This document shows positions 39,546 through 47,461 of a DNA stretch of 64,000 bases, one piece after another (within the stretch, counting starts at the first letter, position 1; each line of letters begins with the position of its first letter). This DNA is from Rubricella aquisinus (GTDB lineage Bacteria; Pseudomonadota; Alphaproteobacteria; Rhodobacterales; Rhodobacteraceae). Where the stretch lies: the NCBI RefSeq assembly GCF_014199445.1, contig NZ_JACIJS010000001.1, positions 186,001-250,000 on the forward strand. Reading direction: 5' to 3'. Position numbers and translations under genes: made by a program. The notes under the pieces were generated by a model. It had not been told where the DNA came from and did no database searches. It saw only the letters and a list, made by a program, of their open reading frames with translations.

Positions 39546-40095
39546 CCGGGCGGACTTCGGTCACTTCCGGGATGTAATGGCGGAGCAGGTTCTCGATCCC
39601 CATCTTGAGCGTCATCGTAGAGGACGGGCACCCCGCGCAAGCGCCTTGCATGTGCAGATAGACAACGCCGCGATCAAACCCGTGGAAGGTGATGTCGCCA
39701 CCATCCTGCGCCACGGCGGGGCGCACGCGGGTGTCGAGCAGGGTCTTGATCTGCCCCACGATCTCTCCATCCGGGCCATCATGCTCGGCATGGCCAACGG
39801 CGCCTGCATCGCCTTCGATGATCGGTGCGCCGGACTGGTAATGCTCCATGATCGCGGCAAGGATCGCGGGCTTGATATGCGCCCAATCGACCGCGTCGGT
39901 TTTGGTGACGGTCACGAAATCGGGGCCAAAGAACACACCAGAGACGCCCTCCACCCCAAAGATACGACCCGCAAGCGGGGAGGCCGCAGCCGCCTCAATG
40001 CTCGGGAAATCTGCCGAGCCGCTCTCCATCACCGTTTGACCGGGGAGGAATTTCAGCGTCGCGGGGTTCGGAGTGGCTTCGGTTTGAATAAACAT
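39535..40095 (-). CDS. nfuA: Fe-S cluster carrier NfuA (NifU-like)
   Basis: Iron-sulphur scaffold/carrier (186 residues). The N-terminal Nfu domain (MFIQTEATPNPATLKFLPGQTV) is followed by the NifU domain with GACAGCPSSTMTLKMGIENLL, whose CxxC ligates a bridging cluster. A candidate Irr box lies 65 bases upstream of the ATG, fitting iron control of Fe-S genes. Confidence 0.94.
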   Translation of the reverse strand: MFIQTEATPNPATLKFLPGQTVMESGSADFPSIEAAAASPLAGRIFGVEGVSGVFFGPDFVTVTKTDAVDWAHIKPAILAAIMEHYQSGAPIIEGDAGAVGHAEHDGPDGEIVGQIKTLLDTRVRPAVAQDGGDITFHGFDRGVVYLHMQGACAGCPSSTMTLKMGIENLLRHYIPEVTEVRPVGV

Positions 40096-40160
40096 CTGGC
40101 AGACCTCTATCTAAGTTGTCCCATATTTGGCCCTGCTGCGCGCCGGAATCAAGCACCCTC

Positions 40161-40177
40161 TTTAGAATTGTTCTAAA
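40161..40177. promoter_or_regulatory. Irr-type iron control element between nfuA and a CDF exporter
   Basis: TTTAGAA-TTG-TTCTAAA is a perfect 7+3+7 inverted repeat. It matches the alphaproteobacterial iron control element bound by Irr, as I remember it. It is placed 55 bases before the plus-strand CDF gene and 65 bases before nfuA, so it could control both. Confidence 0.75.
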
Positions 40178-40232
40178 AGTGATCGGTGCTGCGTGATTGC
40201 AGCCCTCCGCCTGCCGCTTTACGACTAGGGCC

Positions 40233-41138
40233 ATGCAACACCGCAGTCAAAAGATCACGCGCACGGCTCAGATCAGCATCCTGATCGGGGTCGCTGTTCT
40301 GTGCATCAAGCTGTCGGCCTATGTCGCGACCGGCAGTGTCGCGGTGCTGTCGGATGCGCTGGAGAGTGTGGTCAACGTGCTTGCCGCACTCTTGGCGCTG
40401 TTTGCGGTACGCGTCGCACAGCGCCCGGCGGACGCCAACCATCCCCATGGGCATGAGAAGGCCGAATACCTCGCCGCGATTGTCGAGGGGGCGCTGGTGT
40501 TGGCCGCGGCCATTCTGATTCTGCGTGAGGCGATTGTCGCCCTGCTCAATCCCGCGCCAGTGAGCCTGCCGCCCATCGGCATGGCGGCCCTTGTGCTGGC
40601 CACGATCCTCAACCTTGTCTGGGCGCGGGTGCTGATCCGGCGCGGCACCACGCTCCGCTCCCCCGCGCTGAAAGCCGATGGTCACCACCTCAACACCGAC
40701 GTGATCACGACAATCGGCGTGGTGGCGGGGCTTGGGCTTGCCATTGCGACAGGCTGGTATTGGATTGATCCGGTGCTGGCGATCGCGGTCAGCATTCATG
40801 TGCTGGCATCGGGCTACCGGATGGTGCGCAGCTCCCTCGCCGGGTTGATGGATGAAACGGTGGATGCGGGCTCTCTGGAGGAGATCGAGCAGGTGGTGGC
40901 ACAGCACCTTGGCCCCGCGCTGGAGGCACATGACCTCAAGGTCCGCCCCCTTGGCCGGGGCCTTGCCGTTGAGATGCACCTCGTGGTGCCGGGCCGGATG
41001 AGCGTGCAGGACGCGCATGTGATCTGCGACCGGATCGAGGACGCGCTGGCCCCGCTCGTCCATGGCGGGGATGTGCTGATCCATATTGAGCCAGCACCCC
41101 ACGCGAAGGGCGCGGATACGATGCTGTTTCAGGGATAG
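40233..41138 (+). CDS. Cation diffusion facilitator (FieF-like) metal exporter
   Basis: Inner-membrane divalent metal/proton antiporter (301 residues), with about six helices in the first 210 residues and a cytoplasmic ferredoxin-like C-terminal domain. Metal residues are seen in SDALESVVN (helix 2) and DGHHLNTDVITT (helix 5, HxxxD), with HPHGHEKAEY between. The Irr box just upstream suggests iron or manganese as cargo. ATG 40233 begins the conserved region. Confidence 0.9.
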   Translation: MQHRSQKITRTAQISILIGVAVLCIKLSAYVATGSVAVLSDALESVVNVLAALLALFAVRVAQRPADANHPHGHEKAEYLAAIVEGALVLAAAILILREAIVALLNPAPVSLPPIGMAALVLATILNLVWARVLIRRGTTLRSPALKADGHHLNTDVITTIGVVAGLGLAIATGWYWIDPVLAIAVSIHVLASGYRMVRSSLAGLMDETVDAGSLEEIEQVVAQHLGPALEAHDLKVRPLGRGLAVEMHLVVPGRMSVQDAHVICDRIEDALAPLVHGGDVLIHIEPAPHAKGADTMLFQG

Positions 41139-41143
41139 GCCGG

Positions 41144-41638
41144 TCAGCCGTTCGGACAGGTCGCCTCAAAAAAACACTGCCCCTGCCGGGTCATCACGCC
41201 CGTGACCGAAGTTCCGTCCCGGCATTGGCGCACGCATGTGCCGTCATCAAAATTGCCATCGCCCCCGGTGCCGGAGGAACGGTTCTGCTGGCGTTGCAAC
41301 TCGATCATCGTTGGGGCAAGCACGTTTAACCCGCGTAATTCCCCTTCAGCCGCCTGCGCGTCATTCGCAGCCGCCAGACTGCGATTGGTAAAAACACGCA
41401 GCGCGGGTTTCAGGCTCTCCGCCCGCTCACGGTAGCTCGCGGCGAGCGTATCGCACCCATCGCGCCGCAACTGAAAATAGGCTGCCATGTCGCTGATAAT
41501 CTGCGCGCGTAAGCCAAGCCGATCACCAGACAGGCTGGACACCGCGTTCATATTCGCAGGAGGCGCATCCGACGTGCAGGCCATCGATGCCCCCGAACTG
41601 GCCAATACCACAACACATGCCAAAAGGAGACATCGCAT
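41144..41638 (-). CDS. Secreted cysteine-rich hypothetical protein
   Basis: A 164-residue unrecognised protein with a signal peptide (MRCLLLACVVVLASSGASMA). A helical middle (about 40-115) is followed by a Gly/Asn-rich linker and a C-terminal cysteine cluster (CVRQCRDGTSVTGVMTRQG then CFFEATC). Probably periplasmic with disulphides. It overlaps the lipoprotein gene's stop (ATGA) and converges with the CDF gene. Confidence 0.7.
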   Translation of the reverse strand: MRCLLLACVVVLASSGASMACTSDAPPANMNAVSSLSGDRLGLRAQIISDMAAYFQLRRDGCDTLAASYRERAESLKPALRVFTNRSLAAANDAQAAEGELRGLNVLAPTMIELQRQQNRSSGTGGDGNFDDGTCVRQCRDGTSVTGVMTRQGQCFFEATCPNG

Positions 41639-42009
41639 CAGCACCTCGCAAAGATCGGAGCATTGAAATTGCGCAGGGCCGACTCTGCGAGCGGCAGTCC
41701 GATCCCATCGGTGGTGTGGTTGGAGCCATAGACGACCGCGCTCACCTCCCCATCGGTAAAGACAAGCTCCGTTACCCCGATATAGTCCTTGTCGTAATAC
41801 CCCCGCTCAAATGCGCGGTATTCATAGACCCATATTTCGTCCGCGCCTAAGGCACGCGTTGCCCGTGGCGCGCCAGCGCAGGCGGATATCTGATTTGGGG
41901 AAAACCCGAGAAGCAGCGCCTCAAAATCGCCAGCCGCATCCGCACGATCAAAGTCGCCGCTGCATCCGGCAACAATCAGGGAACTGGCAAGGAGAAGTAC
42001 TGTCCTCAT
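41638..42009 (-). CDS. Small lipoprotein
   Basis: A 123-residue protein with a lipoprotein signal (MRTVLLLASSLIVAGC; lipobox cysteine at 16). The mature part has ISACAGAPRATRALGADEIWVYEY and later a beta-rich stretch, which recalls outer-membrane SmpA/BamE-like small lipoproteins without clear homology. The frame is open well upstream to 42306, but the signal peptide fixes the start at 42009. Coupled to the secreted protein downstream. Confidence 0.72.
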   Translation of the reverse strand: MRTVLLLASSLIVAGCSGDFDRADAAGDFEALLLGFSPNQISACAGAPRATRALGADEIWVYEYRAFERGYYDKDYIGVTELVFTDGEVSAVVYGSNHTTDGIGLPLAESALRNFNAPIFARC

Positions 42010-42372
42010 AGCTGAACTCACGACGTGTGCGAGGCATGAGACGAAATCTTGGCCCGATTTAATTTTCAGATCAAGTCCTGCGCCGCTTGACTTTGAAGCC
42101 CTCGAAGCCGATATGCGGGTCATCGTATCCCGGCCGCCGCGTGAGCGGCCTGCGCCCTTGGCCCCGCGAGTGGCCCTATTTGCGCACAGGACGATAAACT
42201 TCACCGGTTCCCATTTCACGCGGGGTTCTGTCGCCCCATCGGCATCATTGGCATCCGGCCAGATGCGAGCATCGGGGTGAGAACGATACGCGACTGACCC
42301 TGCCATTGGCGGGGCAGATCATTCGGGTCATGCCGCGAAACACGCGCGCTTGCCCCCTGAAAGGCATGTGCT
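42010..42372. other. 363-base interval without a supported gene; likely helicase leader
   Basis: No convincing coding region is seen. A candidate plus-strand promoter, TTGACT (42087-42092) with GATATG (42110-42115) after 17 bases, would give the helicase gene a leader of about 250 bases. A hairpin GGCCGC/GCGGCC lies in that leader at about 42133-42151. A minus-strand open frame crossing the region is probably a GC-rich accident. Confidence 0.4.
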
Positions 42373-43629
42373 TTGACACAATTTTCCGATTTGGGGCTGT
42401 CCCCCAATCTTCTCAAGACCATTGAACAACAGGGCTTCACCACGCCCACCCCGATCCAGATGCAGGCGATCCCGCATGTGCTGGAAGGCCGCGACGTGAT
42501 GGGCCTTGCCCAGACGGGCACCGGCAAAACGGCAGCATTCGGCCTGCCGATGGTGCATCACCTGACGAAACTCCATGGCAAACCCGCGCCCAAAACGGTG
42601 CGCGGGCTGGTGCTGGCCCCGACCCGCGAATTGGTAAACCAGATCGCGGAAAACCTGCGCGCCTATGTAAAGAACTCTCACTTGCGGGTGAATGTCGTGG
42701 TCGGTGGCGCGTCCATCGGCAAACAGATTGGCGTGCTGTCCAAGGGCACTGATATTCTGGTGGCAACGCCCGGTCGCCTGCTTGATCTGGTGGACCGGCG
42801 CGCGGTGCAACTGAACACCGCGACCTTCCTCGTGTTGGATGAAGCGGACCAGATGCTTGACCTTGGGTTCATCCACGCGCTGCGCAAAATCGCGAAGCTG
42901 TTGGGAGAGCCGCGCCAGACCCTGCTGTTTTCGGCGACCATGCCGAAAAACATGGCGGAACTGGCACAAAGCTACCTCAAAGACCCGGTGCGAGTGGAAG
43001 TCGCGCGCCCCGGTCTGGCTGCGGACAAGGTGCGCCAATCGGTGCATTTCGTGGGGCAGAAAGAGAAATCCACCCTGCTGAAGAAACTGCTGGCAGAAAG
43101 CCCCGATGGCCTGTCGCTGGTCTTCTCCCGCACGAAACATGGCGCGGAGAAGCTGAAAAAGCATCTGGTGGAGCAAGGTTTCGCGGCGGACTCGATCCAT
43201 GGCAACAAAAGTCAGGGCCAGCGGGAACGCGCGATCCGCAGCTTCAAATCGGGTGAGACGAAGGTGCTCGTTGCCACGGATGTCGCCGCGCGCGGGATCG
43301 ACATTCCGGGGGTGAGCCATGTCTACAATTTCGACCTGCCGGATGTGGCCGAAAATTACGTCCACCGGATCGGGCGCACGGCCCGCGCGGGCCGTGGCGG
43401 AGAGGCGATCGCATTCTGCAATCCGTCCGAACAGAGCCTGCTGCGCGCGGTTGAGAAACTGATGAAAATCAGCATCCGCGTCGAAAGCGGCCAACCCGCA
43501 GCGGTGGAGCCTAGTGCGAAACCACAAAACCGGCGCGGCGGTGGCGGCAAGAAACCGGGCGGTCAACAACACCGCCGGTCAAATGGCCCAAAGGGTGGTC
43601 AGCGCAACCGACGTCCGCGCGCAGCCTGA
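42373..43629 (+). CDS. rhlE: DEAD-box RNA helicase (RhlE-like)
   Basis: ATP-dependent RNA helicase (418 residues). Motifs in order: Q motif (FTTPTPIQMQAIP), AQTGTGKT, PTREL, TPGRLLDLV, VLDEADQML (DEAD), FSATMP, ATDVAARGIDIPGV and HRIGRTARAG. The C-terminal tail (about 370-418) is basic and rich in Gly/Arg/Lys. The start is TTG 42373: the nearby ATG at 42366 is out of frame. The long leader may allow cold or RNA-based control. Confidence 0.93.
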   Translation: MTQFSDLGLSPNLLKTIEQQGFTTPTPIQMQAIPHVLEGRDVMGLAQTGTGKTAAFGLPMVHHLTKLHGKPAPKTVRGLVLAPTRELVNQIAENLRAYVKNSHLRVNVVVGGASIGKQIGVLSKGTDILVATPGRLLDLVDRRAVQLNTATFLVLDEADQMLDLGFIHALRKIAKLLGEPRQTLLFSATMPKNMAELAQSYLKDPVRVEVARPGLAADKVRQSVHFVGQKEKSTLLKKLLAESPDGLSLVFSRTKHGAEKLKKHLVEQGFAADSIHGNKSQGQRERAIRSFKSGETKVLVATDVAARGIDIPGVSHVYNFDLPDVAENYVHRIGRTARAGRGGEAIAFCNPSEQSLLRAVEKLMKISIRVESGQPAAVEPSAKPQNRRGGGGKKPGGQQHRRSNGPKGGQRNRRPRAA

Positions 43630-43920
43630 TCGCGCCTTGCGGCGCGATGCGCTCTGCGCTGGGGATATTTGAAGAAAGTGAATTTGGGGGGCGGTGTAAG
43701 AGCAGCCCCCGCGATTCGGCCGTGGGTCAAGGTCCGAGGAACGAGCGGCCTTGACGCGCGGGCGAATCGTGACACTCACAATTGAGACGGTGATTTGAGG
43801 AACACACCTGTTCCTCAAACACCTCAGCGCAAACTTTCTTTCTCGCGGCGCAGCCGCGCCTTTCCCGGCGCTTCATTCCATTCCGCGCGTTCGGGCGCAA
43901 ACGCTGCCCCGCAGCGTTTG
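43629..43920. repeat. Convergent spacer with four or more strong inverted repeats
   Basis: This gap between the convergent rhlE and dsbA genes holds no supported gene. Perfect stems are ATCGCGCC/GGCGCGAT (43629-43648), TTTGAGGAACA/TGTTCCTCAAA (43794-43819, 11 bp, CACC loop) and CAAACGCTGC/GCAGCGTTTG (43898-43920, 10 bp). A larger nested repeat has outer arms CGATTCG/CGAATCG and inner arms GTCAAGG/CCTTGAC (about 43711-43769). None has a clear T-run. They could be terminators or members of a repeat family. Confidence 0.65.
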
Positions 43921-43986
43921 TCTCTCGGCCTCACCCCCAACGGGAGGCGGGAGCGCCAGCGACTGAACGACGAGCGGGAGAGCCCC

Positions 43987-44607
43987 TTAGCCGTCAAGCT
44001 CGGCGTCAATCGCTTGCGCGAAAGCGGCATAGCCCATGTTGCCATAGGGTGTGCCGTTGATGATGAAAGACGGGGTGCCACGGACATTGTCGCGCTCGGC
44101 ATTCCGCTGGTATTCGTCAACCAGCGCTTGCGCCTTATCCCCATCGCTGAGGCATTGCTCCATCTGTTCTTGGCTCAGGCCCGCCTGCGCGCCCACGCGG
44201 CGCATGGCCTGCACGATCGCTGCAGGATCGCCCGCGCCGCTCCAGTCCTGCTGCTGTTTCAGCAACAGATCGACCACCCCGAAATACCGGCTTTCATCGC
44301 AGCGCGCGAGCATACCGCCCCAAAGTCCGAACCGATCGAAATAGACCTCGCGGAACACGAACCGCACCTTTCCGGTATCAATGTAATTCGCGCGCAGTTG
44401 CGGGAACACATCCGTATGGAAGCGCGCGCAATGCGGGCAGGTGAGCGAGGCGTATTCAATCACCTCAACCGGTGCGTCGGCATCGCCCAGCACCATTTCG
44501 GTGACTTCGATATCTTGTGCCATGGCGGGCAGCCCCGCGCTGGTGGCGAGGGTCGCGGCAGCCACGCCTTTAAGCAGGCTGCGGCGGGTCGGGGTGGCTA
44601 TGGTCAT
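43987..44607 (-). CDS. DsbA-family thiol oxidoreductase
   Basis: Periplasmic disulphide oxidase-like protein (206 residues). The N-terminus TRRSLLKGVAAATLATSAGLPAMA looks like a signal with an RR motif, so Tat or Sec export is possible. The active site is TCPHC in YASLTCPHCARFH. RGTPSFIINGTPYG carries the cis-proline of the thioredoxin fold. ATG 44607 was chosen over TTG 44613. It follows the DUF721 gene with its start near that stop. Confidence 0.9.
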   Translation of the reverse strand: MTIATPTRRSLLKGVAAATLATSAGLPAMAQDIEVTEMVLGDADAPVEVIEYASLTCPHCARFHTDVFPQLRANYIDTGKVRFVFREVYFDRFGLWGGMLARCDESRYFGVVDLLLKQQQDWSGAGDPAAIVQAMRRVGAQAGLSQEQMEQCLSDGDKAQALVDEYQRNAERDNVRGTPSFIINGTPYGNMGYAAFAQAIDAELDG

Positions 44608-44609
44608 CG

Positions 44610-45161
44610 TCAACGATCCTTCTGATTGTGCAAATTCTGATCTAGGAGGGTGAGCGCGTTGCGCAAGCCTTCATCCTCGATACTGTTGATTGTGTCGCGC
44701 AGGCGCGCGCGGTCCTCCGGCGCGATCTGGCGCGGTTTGGGTTCCGGTTTGCGCGGGACAAAGGCAGCGGCGGGCTCAGCCATCCCGACGGCAGCGGCGG
44801 CATGCACGATGCGCAGCTTGGTCACCGCGCGATAGCCATAGCAGGCATTCACCCGCTCCAGGATCGTCGTGCTCATCATCTGCACATCCGTCGCCGCACC
44901 GGGCAGGCAGGATACGTGCAGCGTCGCGCCCATTCCCTGCCTTGCATAGCCCACCTTCTCTGGCCGGGCGAGGCGCGCGACCTCTGGTCCCACAACCTCC
45001 TCCCATTCGGTGAGCAGGCGCATCTGGGCAAAGCCCCGGCTTTCGGCCACCTTGCGGATCTGGGCCGTCACCAGCGATCCGGTCTGAGCAAACCGATAGC
45101 GCCGCCGGGGCGCTGTCCGCCCTGCATTGCCATTCGCCGGTGATGCTCCAGATTTCGCCAT
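44610..45161 (-). CDS. DUF721 protein (DciA-like)
   Basis: A 183-residue DUF721 protein. DciA members help load the replicative helicase, and this one is longer and may differ. The domain (about 20-110) includes IRKVAESRGFAQMRLLTEWEEVVGPEVARLARPEKVGY, and the C-terminal part is polar with Pro/Lys. ATG 45161 follows GGGG. ATG 45173 is an alternative. Divergent from mutY by 78 bases. Confidence 0.82.
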   Translation of the reverse strand: MAKSGASPANGNAGRTAPRRRYRFAQTGSLVTAQIRKVAESRGFAQMRLLTEWEEVVGPEVARLARPEKVGYARQGMGATLHVSCLPGAATDVQMMSTTILERVNACYGYRAVTKLRIVHAAAAVGMAEPAAAFVPRKPEPKPRQIAPEDRARLRDTINSIEDEGLRNALTLLDQNLHNQKDR

Positions 45162-45239
45162 GCTGGCCCCCATGTTGATCAAGTGGTAGCAGGCTCGGCA
45201 GCGGATGCCACCGCAAACGTCGCAAACGAGGTGTCAAAC

Positions 45240-46280
45240 ATGCGTGAAGTCAGCGCGCGCCTGCTCGATTGGTATGATTCCGCCGCGCGGGAGATGCCAT
45301 GGCGCGTCGGGCCAGCGGACAAGGCCGCGGGGCAGCGCCCAGATCCCTACCATGTCTGGCTGTCGGAGATCATGCTGCAACAGACCACAGTTGCCGCTGT
45401 CACGGCCTACTTCCGGCGCTTCGTCAGCCGCTGGCCCACGGTGGGCGCGCTCGCCGCCGAAGCGGATGAGGAGGTGATGAAGGCATGGGCCGGTCTTGGC
45501 TATTATGCCCGCGCGCGCAACCTGCTCAAATGCGCGCGCGTTGTAGTGGCCGAGCATGGCGGGCGGTTTCCCGATACCGAGGCCGCACTTTTGACCCTGC
45601 CCGGCATCGGCCCTTACACGGCGGCGGCAATCGCCTCTATCGCGTTTGATCGGCAGGCCACGGTGCTTGACGGCAATGTCGAGCGGGTGATGGCCCGCCT
45701 TCATGCCGTGGAGGAGCCATTGCCAGACAGCAAGGAAGCGTTGCGCGCCCTTGCCGCCCGGCACACCCCCGTGCTGCGTCCCGGCGATCATGCGCAAGCG
45801 GTCATGGATCTGGGTGCTACGATCTGCACCCCGCGCAATCCGGCCTGCGGGATTTGCCCCATTCTGGCAGACTGCGCAGGCCGGCGCGCGGGCATCGCTG
45901 CAGAGCTTCCGCGCAAACGCCCGAAAAAGGCAAAGCCGACTCGCCATGGGATCGTCTATGTCGCGCGGCGCGGCGATGGGGCGATCCTGCTGGAGACGCG
46001 GCCCGACAAGGGGCTGCTCGGCGGAATGCTCGCGTTGCCCACGACGGATTGGGCGGAAACTCCTGCCGCCGATACGCCGCCCTGTGCGGGCCAATGGCGC
46101 AGCGTGGGGGAGGTGCGGCACACCTTCACCCATTTCCATCTGATCCTTGATGTGCGCGCCGCGTCGGTGGCTGAAGATACGATCCCCGCACGCGGCACGT
46201 TTCGGGACAAGCACAGCATCACGGCCACCGACTTGCCCACGGTTTTTGCGAAAGCATTCCGGCTGGCGGCAAAAGGGTGA
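45240..46280 (+). CDS. mutY: A/G-specific adenine glycosylase MutY
   Basis: Removes adenine opposite 8-oxoguanine (346 residues). SEIMLQQTTV holds the catalytic Glu, the HhH motif is LPGIGPYTAAAIASIAF, DGNVERV has the second catalytic Asp, and the [4Fe-4S] ligands are in CTPRNPACGICPILADC (C-x6-C-x2-C-x5-C). A C-terminal NUDIX-like domain begins near 225. ATG 45240 has GAGGTG 7 bases upstream. Confidence 0.96.
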   Translation: MREVSARLLDWYDSAAREMPWRVGPADKAAGQRPDPYHVWLSEIMLQQTTVAAVTAYFRRFVSRWPTVGALAAEADEEVMKAWAGLGYYARARNLLKCARVVVAEHGGRFPDTEAALLTLPGIGPYTAAAIASIAFDRQATVLDGNVERVMARLHAVEEPLPDSKEALRALAARHTPVLRPGDHAQAVMDLGATICTPRNPACGICPILADCAGRRAGIAAELPRKRPKKAKPTRHGIVYVARRGDGAILLETRPDKGLLGGMLALPTTDWAETPAADTPPCAGQWRSVGEVRHTFTHFHLILDVRAASVAEDTIPARGTFRDKHSITATDLPTVFAKAFRLAAKG

Positions 46281-46360
46281 CGTCGCGTTAGCCACCGCTT
46301 GCTCCCTTGCCGAAACGGATGCTCCATGGGCAAGATTGCGAAACGCAACCGAGGAGCATC

Positions 46361-47461
46361 ATGATCCCGCCTGCCTATCTGTTTCTGACGGCTTTTTCGC
46401 TTGTCCCTGTTGTGGTCGGGCTGGCGCTGCTTGGTGGATGGTGGATGCTTTTGATCCCGGCTTATGCGTGGATCGTGCTGAGCCTGCTTGACGCGGTGGC
46501 GGGAGTGGACACGACCAATCCCGACCCGAACAGCGATGCCGATCTGTTCTGGCACAAGATGCTCACTTGGGTCTGGCCGCCGATGCAATTTGCGCTCGTG
46601 TTCGGCGGCATCGCTTATGCCAGCCGCGTGATGGGGACATGGGAAAGCGTGGGCCTGATGGCCGGGATCGGCATCGTCAGCGGCGCGATCGGGATCAACT
46701 TTGCTCATGAGTTGATGCACCAAAAGAACAAGTGGGAACGGTTGGCCGCCGACCTGTTGATGACCATGGTCGCCTATGGCCATTTCCGGTCAGAGCATCT
46801 TCTGGTCCATCACCGCTATATCGGGACGCCGCGCGATCCGGTCACCGCGCGCTATAATGAAGGCTTCCCCCGCTTTTTCATCCGGGTTCTCTGGCAGTGC
46901 CTGACATCGTCTTGGAAAGCCGAAGCCGCCCTTTTGGCCCGCGCGGGACAGCCATGGTACGCGCGGCGCAATCCGTTTTGGCGGTATCTGGGGTTCAGCC
47001 TTGGATTTGCGCTGCTGGCCTATGCGATTGCGGGCTGGTGGGGGGTCGCGCTATGGGCGTTGCAGGCCTATGTCGCGGTGCTGCATCTGGAATTGGTCAA
47101 TTATGTCGAACATTACGGTTTGGTGCGCAAACACCTTGGTGACGGGAAATATGAACCGGTCCGCCCGCACCATAGCTGGAACGCTGGGCATAAGGTGACG
47201 AACTGGTTCTTGATCAACCTGCAGCGCCATTCCGATCACCATTATAAGCCCGACCGGCGGTTCCCCTTGCTCCAAACCTATGACGAGGCGGAGGCGCCGC
47301 AGCTGCCCTATGGCTATCCGCTGATGGTCGCGCTGGCGAATGTGCCGCCGCTTTACCGCCGGGTGATGAACCCACGGGTCAAGGCATGGCGCGCGCGCTA
47401 CTACCCCGAGATTACCGACTGGACCCCCTATAAGGACGGGACAAACCCGATGCCCCGCTGA
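46361..47461 (+). CDS. alkB: AlkB-type membrane alkane 1-monooxygenase
   Basis: Integral-membrane diiron hydroxylase (366 residues) for terminal oxidation of alkanes or related chains. Histidine boxes are in place: HELMH, EHLLVHHRY, EHYG and LQRHSDHHYKP. Several hydrophobic helices precede and separate them. The start ATG 46361 has GAGGAG. No rubredoxin gene lies beside it, so the electron donor is elsewhere or unusual. Overlaps the next gene by one base (TGATGG). Confidence 0.92.
   Translation: MIPPAYLFLTAFSLVPVVVGLALLGGWWMLLIPAYAWIVLSLLDAVAGVDTTNPDPNSDADLFWHKMLTWVWPPMQFALVFGGIAYASRVMGTWESVGLMAGIGIVSGAIGINFAHELMHQKNKWERLAADLLMTMVAYGHFRSEHLLVHHRYIGTPRDPVTARYNEGFPRFFIRVLWQCLTSSWKAEAALLARAGQPWYARRNPFWRYLGFSLGFALLAYAIAGWWGVALWALQAYVAVLHLELVNYVEHYGLVRKHLGDGKYEPVRPHHSWNAGHKVTNWFLINLQRHSDHHYKPDRRFPLLQTYDEAEAPQLPYGYPLMVALANVPPLYRRVMNPRVKAWRARYYPEITDWTPYKDGTNPMPR

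Noticed and set aside
42113-42280. Small plus-strand frame of about 55 residues in the helicase leader
   Set aside because: No ribosome site and no recognisable content. Probably chance.
42010-42306. N-terminal extension of the lipoprotein gene to 42306
   Set aside because: The lipobox signal peptide fixes the start at 42009. The extra 99 residues would precede it and have no motif.
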